Positions 24,402 through 35,514 are shown, counted from the stretch's first letter. The stretch is 64,000 nucleotides of DNA from Epiperipatus broadwayi (GCA_028023455.1 JAQFVV010000562.1:62001-126000), one strand, 5' to 3'. Made by a program: numbers and translations. The notes: a model not told the origin generated them from the sequence alone.

Positions 24402-25160
24402 AATGATCCGGAGAATGTAGACTTACGTAAACTGCACTACAGGGCGCCATCTAGGCATTTGAACCTAGAAAAATTTATAAAGTAGGCAGATACGTAAGTA
24501 AAAAAAAAATTTTTTTTTTTTTTTTTATATTTTGTTTCTGATCATTAGCCCATGTCACTAGCTCAGTGGAATAGCAGAGATTTAATAATATAATATAAGA
24601 GTATATATGAAAAAAAGAATAAAATAAGCCACTGCCAGTAATTAACACACAAACATTTATTTATTTCACATATATATAAGATTTAAAATTATTTTAGTAT
24701 TAGTTTTACATTTCAAAATTTAACCTACATTTTTAACTTTGATTTTTGACTTTAATTTACATTTAATTACTATTATATTCTAATTTTACATTTTAATTAA
24801 GTTTGCACAGATAAATTTATGAAAGCTTGTTTATAATGTTGAATACAGATCGGTTACATAGATTTCACAGTCAAAAACATTTCAAAATAAACGTAAACGA
24901 TCAAAATAGAAAATTATTGATTACTGACAATTGCGGAGGGAAATTTATACGTAACCCAATAGTATTCACCATAAGATACTTGCATTGTCACCAATAACTT
25001 AAAAGACATCCAAATAAATACATTTTAGATACTCACCAGTAAGTATCATTATTTATCGAATGTCTATATATTTTGATCAAATATGAAATCCAAAACATAC
25101 CTAACCGATAACCAATCCATGCAAGCATCTATAAACAATTTTTAATCTAATGCTTGATTA
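24402..25160. repeat. Direct repeat unit, copy 2
   Basis: Starts TGTAATGATCCGGAGAATG after a (TA)n run and is collinear with 22410-23090, with many substitutions and small indels. It is followed (25160-25262) by a unique-looking stretch containing CACTGAAGAAGCCAGTAGC and ending in GAGCTC plus TATATATA, next to the LINE fragment. Confidence 0.65.
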
Positions 25161-25261
25161 TCCTAGCACCTCACTGAAGAAGCCAGTAGCAAAAACTGGT
25201 CTGGAAATATTCTGCAAAGCTTGTTAAGAGCTTCTTTGCGAGCTCTATATATAACATAGGC

Positions 25262-26340
25262 ATATTTCCTTTTAATATTAAGTTATTAGCAAAACCATTC
25301 TATCCAAATTTAATTATATGATTAATTTTATCCATTAAATGTTTGTCTATGTTAATAATCTGATGAAGTATTTGTAATTACTGATTTCCTCTAATTCATG
25401 ATTATCAATCTTTATTTTCTTGTTCTAAGAAAATTTATTGAACATTATTTTAATCTTTTTAGTTTATATCTTTAGTTTTCTTTTTTAACTTTCATTTGAT
25501 AACCCTGGCAAATTTTTTTGAAGAAGCCCTGAAATATTATTTTCAAAAATGATTCCGTCACCTGCAAAGTCTGAATAATTCAAATAATTTTCATGTATTT
25601 TTATTTTATTAGCTTTCTATTTTAATGCATCAAATACTTAGTGTAAAACTGCTCTCAAAAGGGTTGGATATATGTAGTCAATCTGTTATATATTCTTATC
25701 AAGTAATCTTCTTATTGTCACAATGAAATCTAATCACTGCTGTTGAATTTTGATAAAAAAAGTCATCAGAATATGACCCAGATCTATATCTTGATGACCC
25801 AATGTCTTAATTACAGTAGAAATGCTCATAGAATTAAATGCTTTTTCCTAATCTACAAATAGAAATGTAATGGCAAATTTATATTTATTAGTCATTTTTA
25901 TAATTTCTCTCACTACTAAAATGTGATCCATTGTGCTAAAAGCATTTTAAAATCCAGATTTTTTTGTTTTGGTTTGAATTAAAGATATTTTCTGTGGATA
26001 AATTATTTTGGTAAAAATTTTGTATAGAACTGATAGCAGACTGATAAGTTGGTAATTTCTACAATCTTTTTTATTACCTTTCTTAAATATAAATATTACT
26101 ATTGCATTCTTCCAATCATCTGGCAGATGTTTATCATTGCATATTTGGTATGTGTAACTTTGCTGATAATTTTTTTTACTTATTGGCCTGCTTCTTTTAA
26201 GATATCAATAATAATTTCATCATTTCTTGGAGCTTTCCCTTTTTTATAGATTTACTATTTAGCAGTTTTGAGGATTTTAGATAATTTGTTATTTTTATTT
26301 TTTATTGTAAATAATTCTTTGTGCTTTCTAAATATATATT
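25262..26340 (-). pseudogene. RTE-like LINE reverse transcriptase, decayed (interrupted by a TIR element)
   Basis: On the minus strand the reading runs from 26340 downward. A KKGKAPRNDEIIIDILKEA string comes first, then LPDDWKNAIVIFIFKKGNKK, NYQLISLLSVLYKIF, then AFSTMDHILVVREI and FAITFLFVD.EKAFNSM. This is the classic fingers/palm order of RTE/BovB-like LINEs, including the first catalytic Asp region. The FADD-like region is decayed (reads FAGDG). Stops and frame changes are frequent. The 5' side is interrupted at 26340/26341 by an unrelated TIR element; the endonuclease part resumes at 28828. Confidence 0.7.
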
Positions 26341-26371
26341 TGGTACTTGTGAATAATTCAACCGATGACGT
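26341..26371 (+). repeat. Left terminal inverted repeat of the 2.5-kb element
   Basis: 31 bases matching the reverse complement of 28797-28827 at all but one position. Just inside, CATGACAACGTTGTCATG at about 26418-26435 is a perfect 18-bp palindrome. Confidence 0.85.
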
Positions 26372-26597
26372 TTTTGACTTACTGATTTCCCTTCCGGTAG
26401 ACATCGACGTTTTTTGCATGACAACGTTGTCATGGTAACCAAGTGACTGGTGTGATTAATCCATCAGAGAGTCAATTTTTTTTTTTTTCACCCGCGAAAT
26501 TTAAAATTCGTAGAGAGGTTTGGGAAATTTTTTGATTTTTCTGTCTATTGCGATTTTGCTATCCACGGCATCACAGTTACTTTTTTGAGCTGTTAAT

Positions 26598-28270
26598 TCG
26601 GGTAAAGTGTTTTATTTATCTGTTTATTTTAAATTTACAAAAATTTTTTGTTAATATTTCTACAATTCTCAAACTTCTCCGGTAAAGTGTTTTTTATTTA
26701 TCTGTTTATTTTAAATTTACAAAAAGTTTTTGTTAATATTTCTACAATTCTAAAACTTACATTTGAATTACGTTTAATGTGTAAATAATTTATTCTCCGG
26801 TAAAGTGTTTTTTATTTATCTGTTTATTTTAAATTTACAAAAACTTTTTGTTAATATTTCTACATTACGTTTTTAATGTGTAAATAATTTGAAATAATTT
26901 TTTAAATCAATTTTGCAATATGCAGTACGTTTTAAAAATTACCAAATGCATGTAAAAGTGCGGCATTTTCTGGACGCCATTAATACCAGATTTGCATTAG
27001 ATCGCGTCTTTTTTATTTAGGTGTTTATTTAAAATTTACAAAAAGTTTTTGTTAATATTTCTACAATTTTCAAACTTATTTACAAAAAATATTTGTTAAT
27101 ATTCCTACAATTCTCAAACTTACATTGAATTACGTTTAATGTGTAAATAATTTTCAATAATTTTTTAAAACAAATTTTGAATATACATTACCAAATGCAT
27201 GTGATAACAAGGACGCCATTAATGCCAGATTCGCATTAATTCGGGTAAAGTACTTTTTGTTAATATTTCTATATTACGTTTTTAATGTGTAAATAATTTG
27301 AAATAAGTTTTTAAATCAATTTTGCAATATGCAGTACATTTTTAAAATTACCAAATGCATGTAAAAGTGCAGCACCATTAATACCAGATTTGCATTAGAT
27401 CGCGTCTTTTTTATTTAGGTGTTTATTTAAAATTTACAAAAAGTTTTTGTTAATATTTCTACAATTCTCAAACTTATTTACAAAAAATATTTGTTAATAT
27501 TTCCACAATTCTCAAACTTACATTGAATTACGTTTTAATTTTATTTTTAATTTCTGAATTATATCATACAGCTATGAGAGTAATACAATGTCTGATATAT
27601 GTGTACGCCGGGCCTGTGGCCCGACAAAAACATCCGGAGCCCCCCCGCCAATTCCAGCGCTACGCGCTGCTGTATTTTAAAATTGAGAATAATATTTTGA
27701 CACATGCATGTACATTTTTTTTTTTAGTATTTGCCTGACCTGTGTCAGATACAATTGAATTATGTTTTAATTTTATTTTTAATTTCTGAATTGTATCATA
27801 CAGAAAATTATTTTTCGTAATTTATTCCGGTAAACTGTTTTTTATTTATCTGTTTATTTTAAATTTACAAAATCTTTTTGTTAATATTTCTACAATTCTC
27901 AAATTATTTTTCGTAAATTCATCATCAATTATAAAAACTTTTTGTTAATATTTCTACAATTCTCAAATTATTTTTCGTAAATTCATCGGCAATTATAAAA
28001 ATTACAGGGTGCGACGCCATTAATACCAGATTTGCATTAAATGATGCCATTAATACCAGATTTGCATTAAATCGCGTCTTTTTAATTTAGCTGTTTATTT
28101 AAAATTTACAAAAAATTTTTGTTAATATTTCTACAATTGAATTACGTTTTAATTTAATTTTTAATTTCTGAATTGTATTATACAGAAAATTATTTTTCGT
28201 AAACTCATCGGCAATTTTTAATTTCTGAATTATATCATACAGAAAATTATTTTTCGTAAATTCATGGGCA
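26598..28270. repeat. Internal tandem/interspersed repeat array of the TIR element
   Basis: A module starting GGTAAAGTGTTTTTTATTTA or a variant recurs near 26599, 26682, 26799, 27243 and 27829. TTTTTGTTAATATTTCTACA recurs more than eight times. GCCATTAATACCAGATTTGC or a close variant occurs near 26978, 27217, 27384, 28018 and 28046. Copies are of unequal length, giving a higher-order array. Confidence 0.75.
27570..27770. repeat. GC-rich module, copy 1, inside the TIR element
   Basis: After AGCTATGAGAGTAATACAA comes GTGTACGCCGGGCCTGTGGC, with GGGCC and GGCCC able to pair. Then follow a run of seven C, CCAGCGCTACGCGCTG (near-palindromic) and TTTTGACACATGCATGTACA. Copy 2 is at 28270-28500. Confidence 0.7.
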
Positions 28271-28500
28271 ATTATAAAAATTACAGCTATGAGAGTAATA
28301 CAAGGTATAGGTGTACGCCAAGCCTAACGGCTTGTCAAAAACACAAAGGGCCCCCCCGCCAACTCCAGCGCTATGCGCTGTTTTTTATAATTGAGCATAA
28401 TATAGGGTGGTTTTATAAATTAGAATATAGTTTTTTCTAAATTATTTTGACACATGCATGTACATTTTTTTTTTTACTATTTGCCTGACCTGCGTCAGAT
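28270..28500. repeat. GC-rich module, copy 2, inside the TIR element
   Basis: Same order as copy 1. The first stem changed to AGCC/GGCT (GCCAAGCCTAACGGCTTG), and CCAGCGCTATGCGCTG and TTTTGACACATGCATGTACA are kept. The stem in the first hairpin changed on both sides and still pairs. Confidence 0.7.
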
Positions 28501-28623
28501 TTTTGCCCTTTTTTTTTTTTGTTTTTTATCACGTGACCTGCGTCACATTTTTTTTCTTTTTTTTATGTTTAATTTTTTTTTAAATTTTTATATTTTTGCC
28601 ATGTTTTTTTGTTTTTTACCACG

Positions 28624-28812
28624 TGATCAACCGATGACATATTACCCTGAAGGCATATCGGTCTAATGTTGCGTTTTTTAACGTACCGTGTTCACGTGAT
28701 CTGCGGACACATTTTAGTGATTACATGTGTCCGCAAATCACTTGGAGACGTTATCTTAAAAATCGCAAGATTAGACTGATATGCCTTCAGGGTAATACGT
28801 CATCGGTTGAAT
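28624..28812. repeat. Large subterminal hairpin at the right end of the TIR element
   Basis: The left arm (about 28624-28710) and right arm (about 28724-28812) are inverted copies. They share CAACCGATGAC, TATTACCCTGAAGGCATATC, a TCTAAT..TGCG stretch and TGCGGACACA, with scattered mismatches and a loop of about 15 bases. The outer part of the right arm overlaps the terminal inverted repeat, so CAACCGATGAC appears three times in the element. Confidence 0.8.
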
Positions 28813-28827
28813 TATACACAAGTACCA

Positions 28828-29480
28828 TATATTTTATGATGTCGTCTTTTTTTTTAGCAGTAGATCCATTTTTTCTTCTTATTGCTGAAATAGCAAACTT
28901 TTTTCTAATACCAAGATTTTATTTTATATTTTTGGAACTTTTATTTTTTTCTATAGATTTTCTTGTCAATTCATGCATATACTTTCTTATCACATAGCTT
29001 TTCCAATACTCTAGATATTCAATTCATTTTAATAGATCATTTTTAAATATTTTTATTTTTTATGTACTTTTAATAGATTATGTCTTATCTTCATTGGAAT
29101 GTTTTTGAAGATTAGGAATATCAACAAATAATTTTGTCTTTTGTAAAAAGCTTTTGTCTTTCTACTTTTGAATTAAAATGTATCAGTAATTGATTACTAC
29201 TTTCTGTTTTAAATTTATTAAGAATATTACAATCTTGAAATACATATATTTTATTAGTCAAAATATAATCCAATTTTTCTGCACTTTCTGTTTAACATGT
29301 TTTTTAATAAAAGAATTAATAATATACATGTTTTCTTTCTCTTCAAATTCTACAAGTCTGTATCCACTGTCATCATAAGCATATTTACCCACAGCACATA
29401 CGTCTTTCAATCTTTTTTCACAGTCTCCCATGGTAATTTTAACGTTTTATATAATCAAAAGCATTGTGTATATGTATAAA
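28828..29480 (-). pseudogene. RTE-like LINE endonuclease (APE) part, decayed
   Basis: On the minus strand, a reading near 29430-29300 gives MGDCEKRLKDVCAVGKYAYD, then GYRLVEFEEKENMYIINSFI, followed after a frame change by LDYILTNKIYVFQDCNIL and KTESSNQLLIHFNSKVE. This is the second half of an apurinic-type endonuclease as found in RTE-like LINEs; the SDH motif of an intact enzyme is decayed (SSNQ). It continues the same LINE as 25262-26340 on the other side of the TIR element. Confidence 0.65.
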
Positions 29481-29677
29481 AAAATCCTTTACTTCATCAT
29501 AATGAGAAATTATTGGGCACATTCTTAAATTATTTGCATTTAATATCTTCTATTAATTAGAAGGAATTTGAACTCAAACTTTCAAACTCCTTATAGGTAT
29601 CCATTCCATCTTATATAACTGATACACATGACCTGTACATGTGAAAAAGGCAAATGATCTCCAATATATATATATAT
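29481..29677. other. Short spacer ending in a TA repeat
   Basis: Nothing recognised. It ends in the (TA)n run at about 29664-29677 that is the left target flank of the LTR element. Confidence 0.35.
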
Positions 29678-31267
29678 TGAACCTCCCACCTTTTTTTATT
29701 TTAAATAATAACGCAAAATAGAAATCTAAAAATACTCTTTCTCCCTTGCTAAACTACCCAATCTTTGAAGGTGCTTGGTCCTCAGGTGGAGTGTAGAATA
29801 TCATTGGCAGCAAGCTACCAATAACATAAACACTCAGCTACTAGACAAATACTGACCAAACAAACACTTTATTTATTTTAAGATAAACATTTAGGCACCA
29901 CTGAGACCCCAAGTTAGCTCATCGAATTGCAGCTGCTTTAAAAGAAAAGAAATCACCCAATCTAAACATTCTACTTTAAATAATAATGATGATTTACCAT
30001 ACGCTAAACTTTGGCATCATTAACAAAACAAATCTTTATTCTTTAAGTTTTAATTTAACTATTTCTTAATAATAATTAAATTTTTCCATTCCCACTTTAT
30101 TAAAATATTATCTTAGCATAAATATGTGTATTCAAATATAAATATTTAAACGACAGTTTAAATTTAAAAAAAAAAAAACCCAGTCATTTTGCTTTATAAT
30201 TCAAACACGCACACTTTTTTCATTTTAAATAAATGTTTTAATACATTATAATAACTAAAATATACATGACATACTAAATTAAAATTCACACATACATGCA
30301 CACAGTGTTTTTGAATAAAGTTAAACACAGAAGCCAATATCATTTGTATTTCCCAGATACTACTTAGTAAAGTTTAAAGTTTTATTTATTTATTTATCAC
30401 AATTTTTTTAAAAAAAAAAAAAATCAAAAATTAGAGAATATTAAAACAAAAAGTTACCAAGGATTTAGAAATCTGAAATGACGTACATACAGCACAATGC
30501 AATTTTTTTAAAAAAATGTTATCTATGACCGGTTAGTGCTAACCTCCAGTAAATCCTTTTTGAATTCATGATATTATATAACCTTTCATGGATTTTTAGC
30601 ATAAACACTCCACTATTTTATTGACTTTATCTGAACATGGTTTGCCCTCTGAACTATCTGCTGATGTTATTCACAGTGAAAGCTCCAGCCATCTGCACAA
30701 TACGGTAGATTTAACAGTGCATCACTTTGGTAGATATAACAATTTATATAATCTTTGATTCGGTAATTTTAAGAAATATTTTGAAATATTTTCTTTTAAA
30801 ATATCATAAATAATAATAGAATGTTGAAATTTTAAACTGTCTTAAACAATGACAAAGTTTTTGTTATCTCTAGCGCTTGTTATCTCGTGGAATTATTGTC
30901 TCTTACTTCACTCTGATTGGGCTTCTATTTTATTCTTTTGTTCAAAACTTTTACACACATTTAATTATTTTTATTATAAAACAAAATGAATTTTTTTTCT
31001 TTATTACTTTTTTATTACAAACTAATCAAAAATAATATTAAATCATTTTTATTTCAAAAATAAAAGAAAATCTTATCCTCTTTAAAAGCGTTTATTATTT
31101 ATTTTTCTTTAACAATAAACCCCCCTACCCAACTCTTTTGTTTTTAATTTTCTTTTCCTTCAACTTTTAACTTTTATTTTCCCACTTTATTTTTCAAAGG
31201 TGAAATTTATGAAATATTACTACTTTTAAATAATACTACATATTCGATAATGATGTACCTCGGTACA
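29678..31267 (-). repeat. 3' LTR of the Ty3-type element
   Basis: About 1.59 kb. On the plus strand it begins TGAACCTCCCACC and ends GATGTACCTCGGTACA. It is collinear with 35515-37169. Confidence 0.85.
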
Positions 31268-31290
31268 TTATCTCTGTCCCTTCCCTGAAA
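31268..31290 (-). other. Polypurine tract of the Ty3-type element
   Basis: On the minus strand GGGAAGGGACAGAGATAA abuts the start of the 3' LTR, as expected for the plus-strand primer. Confidence 0.7.
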
Positions 31291-31479
31291 CTAAAATATC
31301 ATTCTGAGCATTTTAGTTTCAAAATCTAAATTTATAAGTATTATATAAATGCCATCGCTTTATTAAATTGAAATTCGTTTTTTCTATATTCTCGTATAGC
31401 CACATTATCTATAATTTTTTTTTTAGTAATTGTAGAGATTGAGCATTAAAAGTTCTTTTTTTCTCTGACCCTTGAGCGA

Positions 31480-32440
31480 CTTCAAATGCATTATTTCCAT
31501 ATTATTTTATGATATTATAAGGCCCATCATATATTGGTTGAAATTTTTTATATATTCCCTTCTCCGGATGGCTTACTGGATTTACCCTCATCATAACTTC
31601 ATCCACCAATTTAAACACATATCTGACCTTCCCTTGCTTCTTTTGCCTTATATTGACCATCCTTCTATGCCTACATCATGCCTCATCAACATTCTTTTTT
31701 CTTGTCAATATATGGTGCTCTAACTGGTAAGATAGTTTTGAATGGATATGGGATATTCTTTCCTTGACAGAGTCTAATAGGCTTGAACCCTGTTGATTCA
31801 TTCTTTGACCAATTTATCATGTCAGTGACTTTCATTGCCTCCTTCACCAATCTACGATGATTATTCTGTAGGTATACATGAAATAAATGTCCCAATTCTC
31901 TCATGATTCATTCACATGGTTTATATTGCGGATGGCAAATTGAAGTGAGGATATGTCTTATCTTGTGACACTCCATCCATCTTTTCCATTCTTCCTACAT
32001 AAAGGGCATTCCGTGGTCTGACATTATTTGTTTTGGGGTTCTCATGTTTCAAAAATGTTGATGTTCAAGGACCCTTATGGTCTGTCTAGCATCAGCTTGC
32101 ACCATTGGGTAAACAGCCACAAACTTAGAGAACACATCATAAGTCACAACCAGATATTTCTTTCGATTAAATTGAAGTAATGGTCCATAAAAGTATACTG
32201 CTAATAAACTGTTAGGCTGGTATACACATATGGGTCTCAGGAGCCCTGCATTTGATGTATTAGGAGAAGTGGTTTTTGCACACATGGTACACCCTTCAAT
32301 GACATTTAAGACACTCCTATACATTCTCGGCCAATAAAACCAGTTGATTATCCATCCTTCAGTTTTGCTTGCCCCATAATGTCTGTACCTTTCATGTATG
32401 TACTTAATCATCTCATTCTACATGACCATTGGAAGAACAA
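31480..32440 (-). pseudogene. Integrase region of the Ty3-type element
   Basis: The N-terminal zinc-binding part is visible as H-x(5)-H in IHERYRHYGASKTEG with a C-x2-C in EGCTMCAK (about 32410-32270). The catalytic core starts YLVVTYDVFSKFVAVYP (about 32165-32110), which contains the first core Asp. Further down, RELGHLF (about 31900) and a WSKNESTGFKP segment (about 31810) belong to the distal core, where a helper Glu/His-Ser-T-G-F signature is usual. Stops and frame changes separate the parts. Confidence 0.75.
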
Positions 32441-32488
32441 TTCACATATGTTTGCCATCTTTCATTTTGTGCTGCAAAAATCCATCTT

Positions 32489-33100
32489 TTAAACAATATC
32501 ATTTTTTTCTTTCCATAGGGTATTGTTTATAAGTCCACCTATAGGTTGGTGGTGCAAATAATCTATTTGTTTACATTCTGCATCCTTTTCTTGCAACTCT
32601 CTTAACCTTTTCAAACCGCATTCTATCTCCTTGTCTTGATATATTTCTGCCGTTGCTATGAATGCATTATTACAATTTAAATGTTGTAGCTGATGTTCTA
32701 TCAGGTATCGACTTAAAGCATCTGCTGCCATATTGTTTTTGCCTGGACAATACTGTATACTATAATTGAATTCTTGCAAGAATAGACTCCATTGGATCAA
32801 CCTGCTATTTGTAAGAAAACTATGATTAAGGAACTCAAGGCAGCTCCTGTGGTCGGTGAGCACTATCACCTGTGATGCTATTAAGTACTGCATAAACTTC
32901 TTTAAGGCCCATATAATCGCTAAAGCATCTCTCTTGGTTACAGTATAATTTTTCTCTGGCCCATTTAATAAATGACTTACAAAGAAAAGCACCCCATACT
33001 TTCCATCATCTTGCACCTGAGATAATGTAGCCCCTAATCTGAGTCCACTGCTGTCCATTTGTACTACAAATGGCTTACTAAAGTCTGGGTATGTCAACAT
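32489..33100 (-). pseudogene. RNase H region of the Ty3-type element
   Basis: A 203-codon open stretch carries the RNase H fold: FVVQMDSSGLRLGATLSQ (first catalytic Asp), KRDALAIIWALKKF (Glu helix), VIVLTDHRSCLEFL (second Asp) and NNMAADALSR (last Asp). The distal part leads into the integrase linker. The four acidic positions appear kept, which makes this the best preserved pol segment, but it is cut off from RT and integrase by stops and frameshifts. Confidence 0.8.
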
Positions 33101-33109
33101 GACTTCCTT

Positions 33110-33990
33110 TAAGAAACTTTTTTTACACTTTCAAAACTGCGCTCTTGTTGCTCTTCCCACGTCCATTTTTTATCTTAATAGCTGTAACAGAGGCTCCATA
33201 TCTGAAGAAAAAATTTTATAAAATTGATTGAAAAAAATTACACAACCTGAGAAAAGATTTGATGTCTTTTTTTTTCGTTGGCCTAGGAAAAATTTGTATA
33301 GCTTGTATTTTTTCTGACTTGGAAATATCCCTTGTTCATTAATTATGTGTCCCAAGAATTTTACCTCTGTATTAATTAAATGGCTTTTGCCTAAATTTAA
33401 TTTAATTCCCTTATTTTAACATTCATCGAATAGCAATTTCAAATGTTCGAAGTGTCCTTCCACACTTTTTGAGGCGAAAATGATATCATCCACATACATC
33501 GTAATCAAGCTTTGGAGTTTTTCAGATAATACTTGGTCAAGGCATTGCATTAATCTTGCCCTGCTATTTTTTAAACCAAAGAGAATTCAGTTGAAATTAT
33601 ATACCCATTCATTATAATGGAAAGTGGTATATTTCCGGTCCTCAGGATGCAGCTTGATCTGCCAGTAACTGGCTGTTAGGTCAAAAGTTGAAAATATTTT
33701 TTTTTATGGAACTTCATTAATAATTTATTTATAGGTGGTGGTGCATTAGTAGCTAACACTGTTATTTTATTCAATTGTCATGCATCTAAGCTCAATTGAA
33801 TAGACCCATTCTATTTCTTTACTGTCACTAGCAGGTTGTTGTATGGGGAAGAGCATTTAAAAATAATTCCCCATTTTAACATATTTTCTAGTTGTTCCTC
33901 CACTGCGTTTCTGTATTGGTGTGGTATAGGATATACTCGAGCTTGATATGGTCAGTTTTCCATAAGCTTTATCCTATGCTCATATCATTC
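33110..33990 (-). pseudogene. Reverse transcriptase region of the Ty3-type element
   Basis: On the minus strand the order is YPIPHQYRNAVEEQLENML (about 33930), then a region with several stops, then the palm motif MYVDDIIFA (complement of about 33477-33503), then NLGKSHLI (about 33385) and FLGHIINEQGI (about 33355-33325). Frame changes separate these pieces. The catalytic Asp pair is intact but the enzyme as a whole is broken. Confidence 0.75.
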
Positions 33991-34192
33991 AATAACCCCC
34001 AGAAACTTCTGAAAATATATTTTCATATGTATCCAACAACTCCTTCAACTATTTTCCATCCTCACTTTTCCATTCATCTTCCATCACCTTTTCCTCTATT
34101 TCTATCCCTGCACTTTCTGCATCACACTCTGCATTAACATTATTTATCTCACACACATCAAATGGGATTTCTGCCTTGTTAATTCTCACCTG

Positions 34193-34534
34193 TCATTTCT
34201 CATAATCTAACATGCATCCAACTTCACACATAAAATTCGACCCTAGGATAACATCATGTATCAGTCCCTTTAAAATCAACATAATGTGGTTATATTTCCT
34301 ACCTACTGTATTCATACTTATCCAAGCTTGTTCTGATGCCAACTTGGCTCTTTTCCCATTCGCCAACATTATGTATGCATTCTTTAGTGGCAAGATTTTG
34401 AGCTTCAAATTGCTCTGACCCATTTCATCAAAACTTTTCTGTGAAATCACTGATACCTGACTTCCTGAGTCTGATACCTGACTTCCTGAGTCAAACAGTA
34501 CGTTTATAGTTTTTTCATTTCTGTTTTCAGTCAT
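34193..34534 (-). pseudogene. Aspartic protease region of the Ty3-type element with duplicated active-site motif
   Basis: A 113-codon open stretch contains INVLFDSGSQVS, in which DSG is the retropepsin catalytic triad. It is followed immediately by a second DSGSQVS, produced by a perfect 21-bp tandem duplication (34450-34470 and 34471-34491). Downstream IMLILKGLIHDVILGSNF matches the usual ILG flap/helix pattern of retroelement proteases. The duplication is in frame, so the stretch stays open, but an extra active-site loop would be expected to disturb the fold. Confidence 0.75.
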
Positions 34535-34539
34535 GAATG

Positions 34540-35125
34540 AGATGCCATTATCAAATGCTCCTCATTTTGTGTCAAGTTTGCTACTTGCCCATAAGTATTC
34601 TCAGCATTCCCTTCTTTTCTCCAACTTTCCTCATATTGTCTGTTACTGTCCAGTGTCATAAGTATCTCTGCAGTTTGTTCTATAGTGTCCTTTCCCATTA
34701 TTATCTTTCGAATGTCTTTTGGAAAACCTCACCTTACTATATGCAAGATTTGCTGCTCAGACAAATTGTATGCTGCAACTATTCTCAGGTTTGCTACTTG
34801 TCTGCAAAAACATGCTCAGTAACTCCCCTGTCCACCATTTATCCTGTTCTGCCTGATACTTAACCATCTCCTGAAGTTCCTTCCCCCCAATAGATTTACA
34901 GCAATGCTCATTTGTACTCCTCAAAGCTTGTTTGTTTTACTCCTATAGACTCCAACCAAACTTCAGCCTCATCCTGTATATAACTACTAACCTTAATTGT
35001 CTTGCTGAACTCATTACATGAGAAAAACCACTCAAAACTCTCTAAATGTCTATTCGGAATTTCCCCTCTGTTTCCCGAGAAAGTCTTTATTTTTATAACC
35101 CGGCTCGCTATTTCCATTTCACAAC
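34540..35125 (-). pseudogene. Gag region of the Ty3-type element
   Basis: The minus strand opens with a Met at 35117: IKTFSGNRGEIPNRHLESFE, followed by YIQDEAEVWLESI. F-x-G....L..F plus A..W is the usual capsid signature of Ty3-type gag. Further down the reading continues in another frame with a QAEQDKWWTGELLSMF string. Stops separate it from the protease. Confidence 0.65.
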
Positions 35126-35493
35126 TAATTTATCTAATTTCCTTTAAAAGTAAAATTCCTTTTCTCCAATTCAAAATGTATGTACAACCAACCTAAGCCC
35201 TCTTGAAGTTCTGCTTTTATGCTTCCTGCTCATCTATCACTATTCATCGGGTGTGTCTCCCTTTTTTTTCCTTAAGGATTATGCCTCCACATTATATAAT
35301 GTCATATAAAATCACTTTTACTATTTATGCTAATCCAACTGGTTCTCAAAAAAAAAAACACTACTATCACGCTTTCTAACTTCTTTCTCACTAACTGTCA
35401 CCTATATTATTAATGGCTAACTTTGGCCACACCATCTAAAAAACATCCAACTACAGCTTATGTTGGTCTGACCATTTGAAATGACTAGTTTTG

Positions 35494-35512
35494 GGCCACG
35501 TTGATGCGCCAA
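35494..35512 (-). other. Primer-binding site of the Ty3-type element
   Basis: On the minus strand TGGCGCATCAACGTGG follows the 5' LTR end after a few T. The TGGCGC start is that of tRNA-primed elements. Confidence 0.65.
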
Positions 35513-35514
35513 AA

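Larger units (their letters stand above)
26341..28827. mobile_element. 2.5-kb TIR element built of tandem repeats (non-autonomous, unclassified)
   Basis: The ends are 31-bp inverted repeats, TGGTACTTGTG(A/T)ATAATT plus CAACCGATGACGT, at 26341-26371 and 28797-28827, differing at one base. TATATT lies at 26335-26340 and again at 28828-28833, a probable 6-bp target duplication. The element splits an RTE-like LINE whose RT lies left and endonuclease right, both on the minus strand, so it is an insertion. The interior has no coding frame. It consists of repeated GGTAAAGTGTTTTTTATTTA, TTTTTGTTAATATTTCTAC and GCCATTAATACCAGATTTGC modules plus two GC-rich modules. The right end carries a large hairpin. 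I do not recognise the superfamily. Confidence 0.75.

Noticed and set aside
22410-25160. Calling the two direct repeats LTRs of one element
   Set aside because: No CA end, primer-binding site or purine tract could be found, so only a repeat pair is reported.
25185-25240. CTGAAGA, a CCAGT/ACTGG stem and GGAAA suggest another hammerhead
   Set aside because: No stem I partner was found for the bases before CTGAAGA, the base pair closing stem II is a mismatch, and no UH cleavage site fits.
26425-26441. GTTGTCATGGTAAC resembles an RFX X-box
   Set aside because: It lies inside the palindrome at the end of a transposable element; chance is as likely and nothing links it to a gene.
28454-28997. Phe/Leu-rich frames that look like membrane proteins
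   Set aside because: They are readings of T-rich DNA inside the TIR element and the antisense strand of a decayed LINE.
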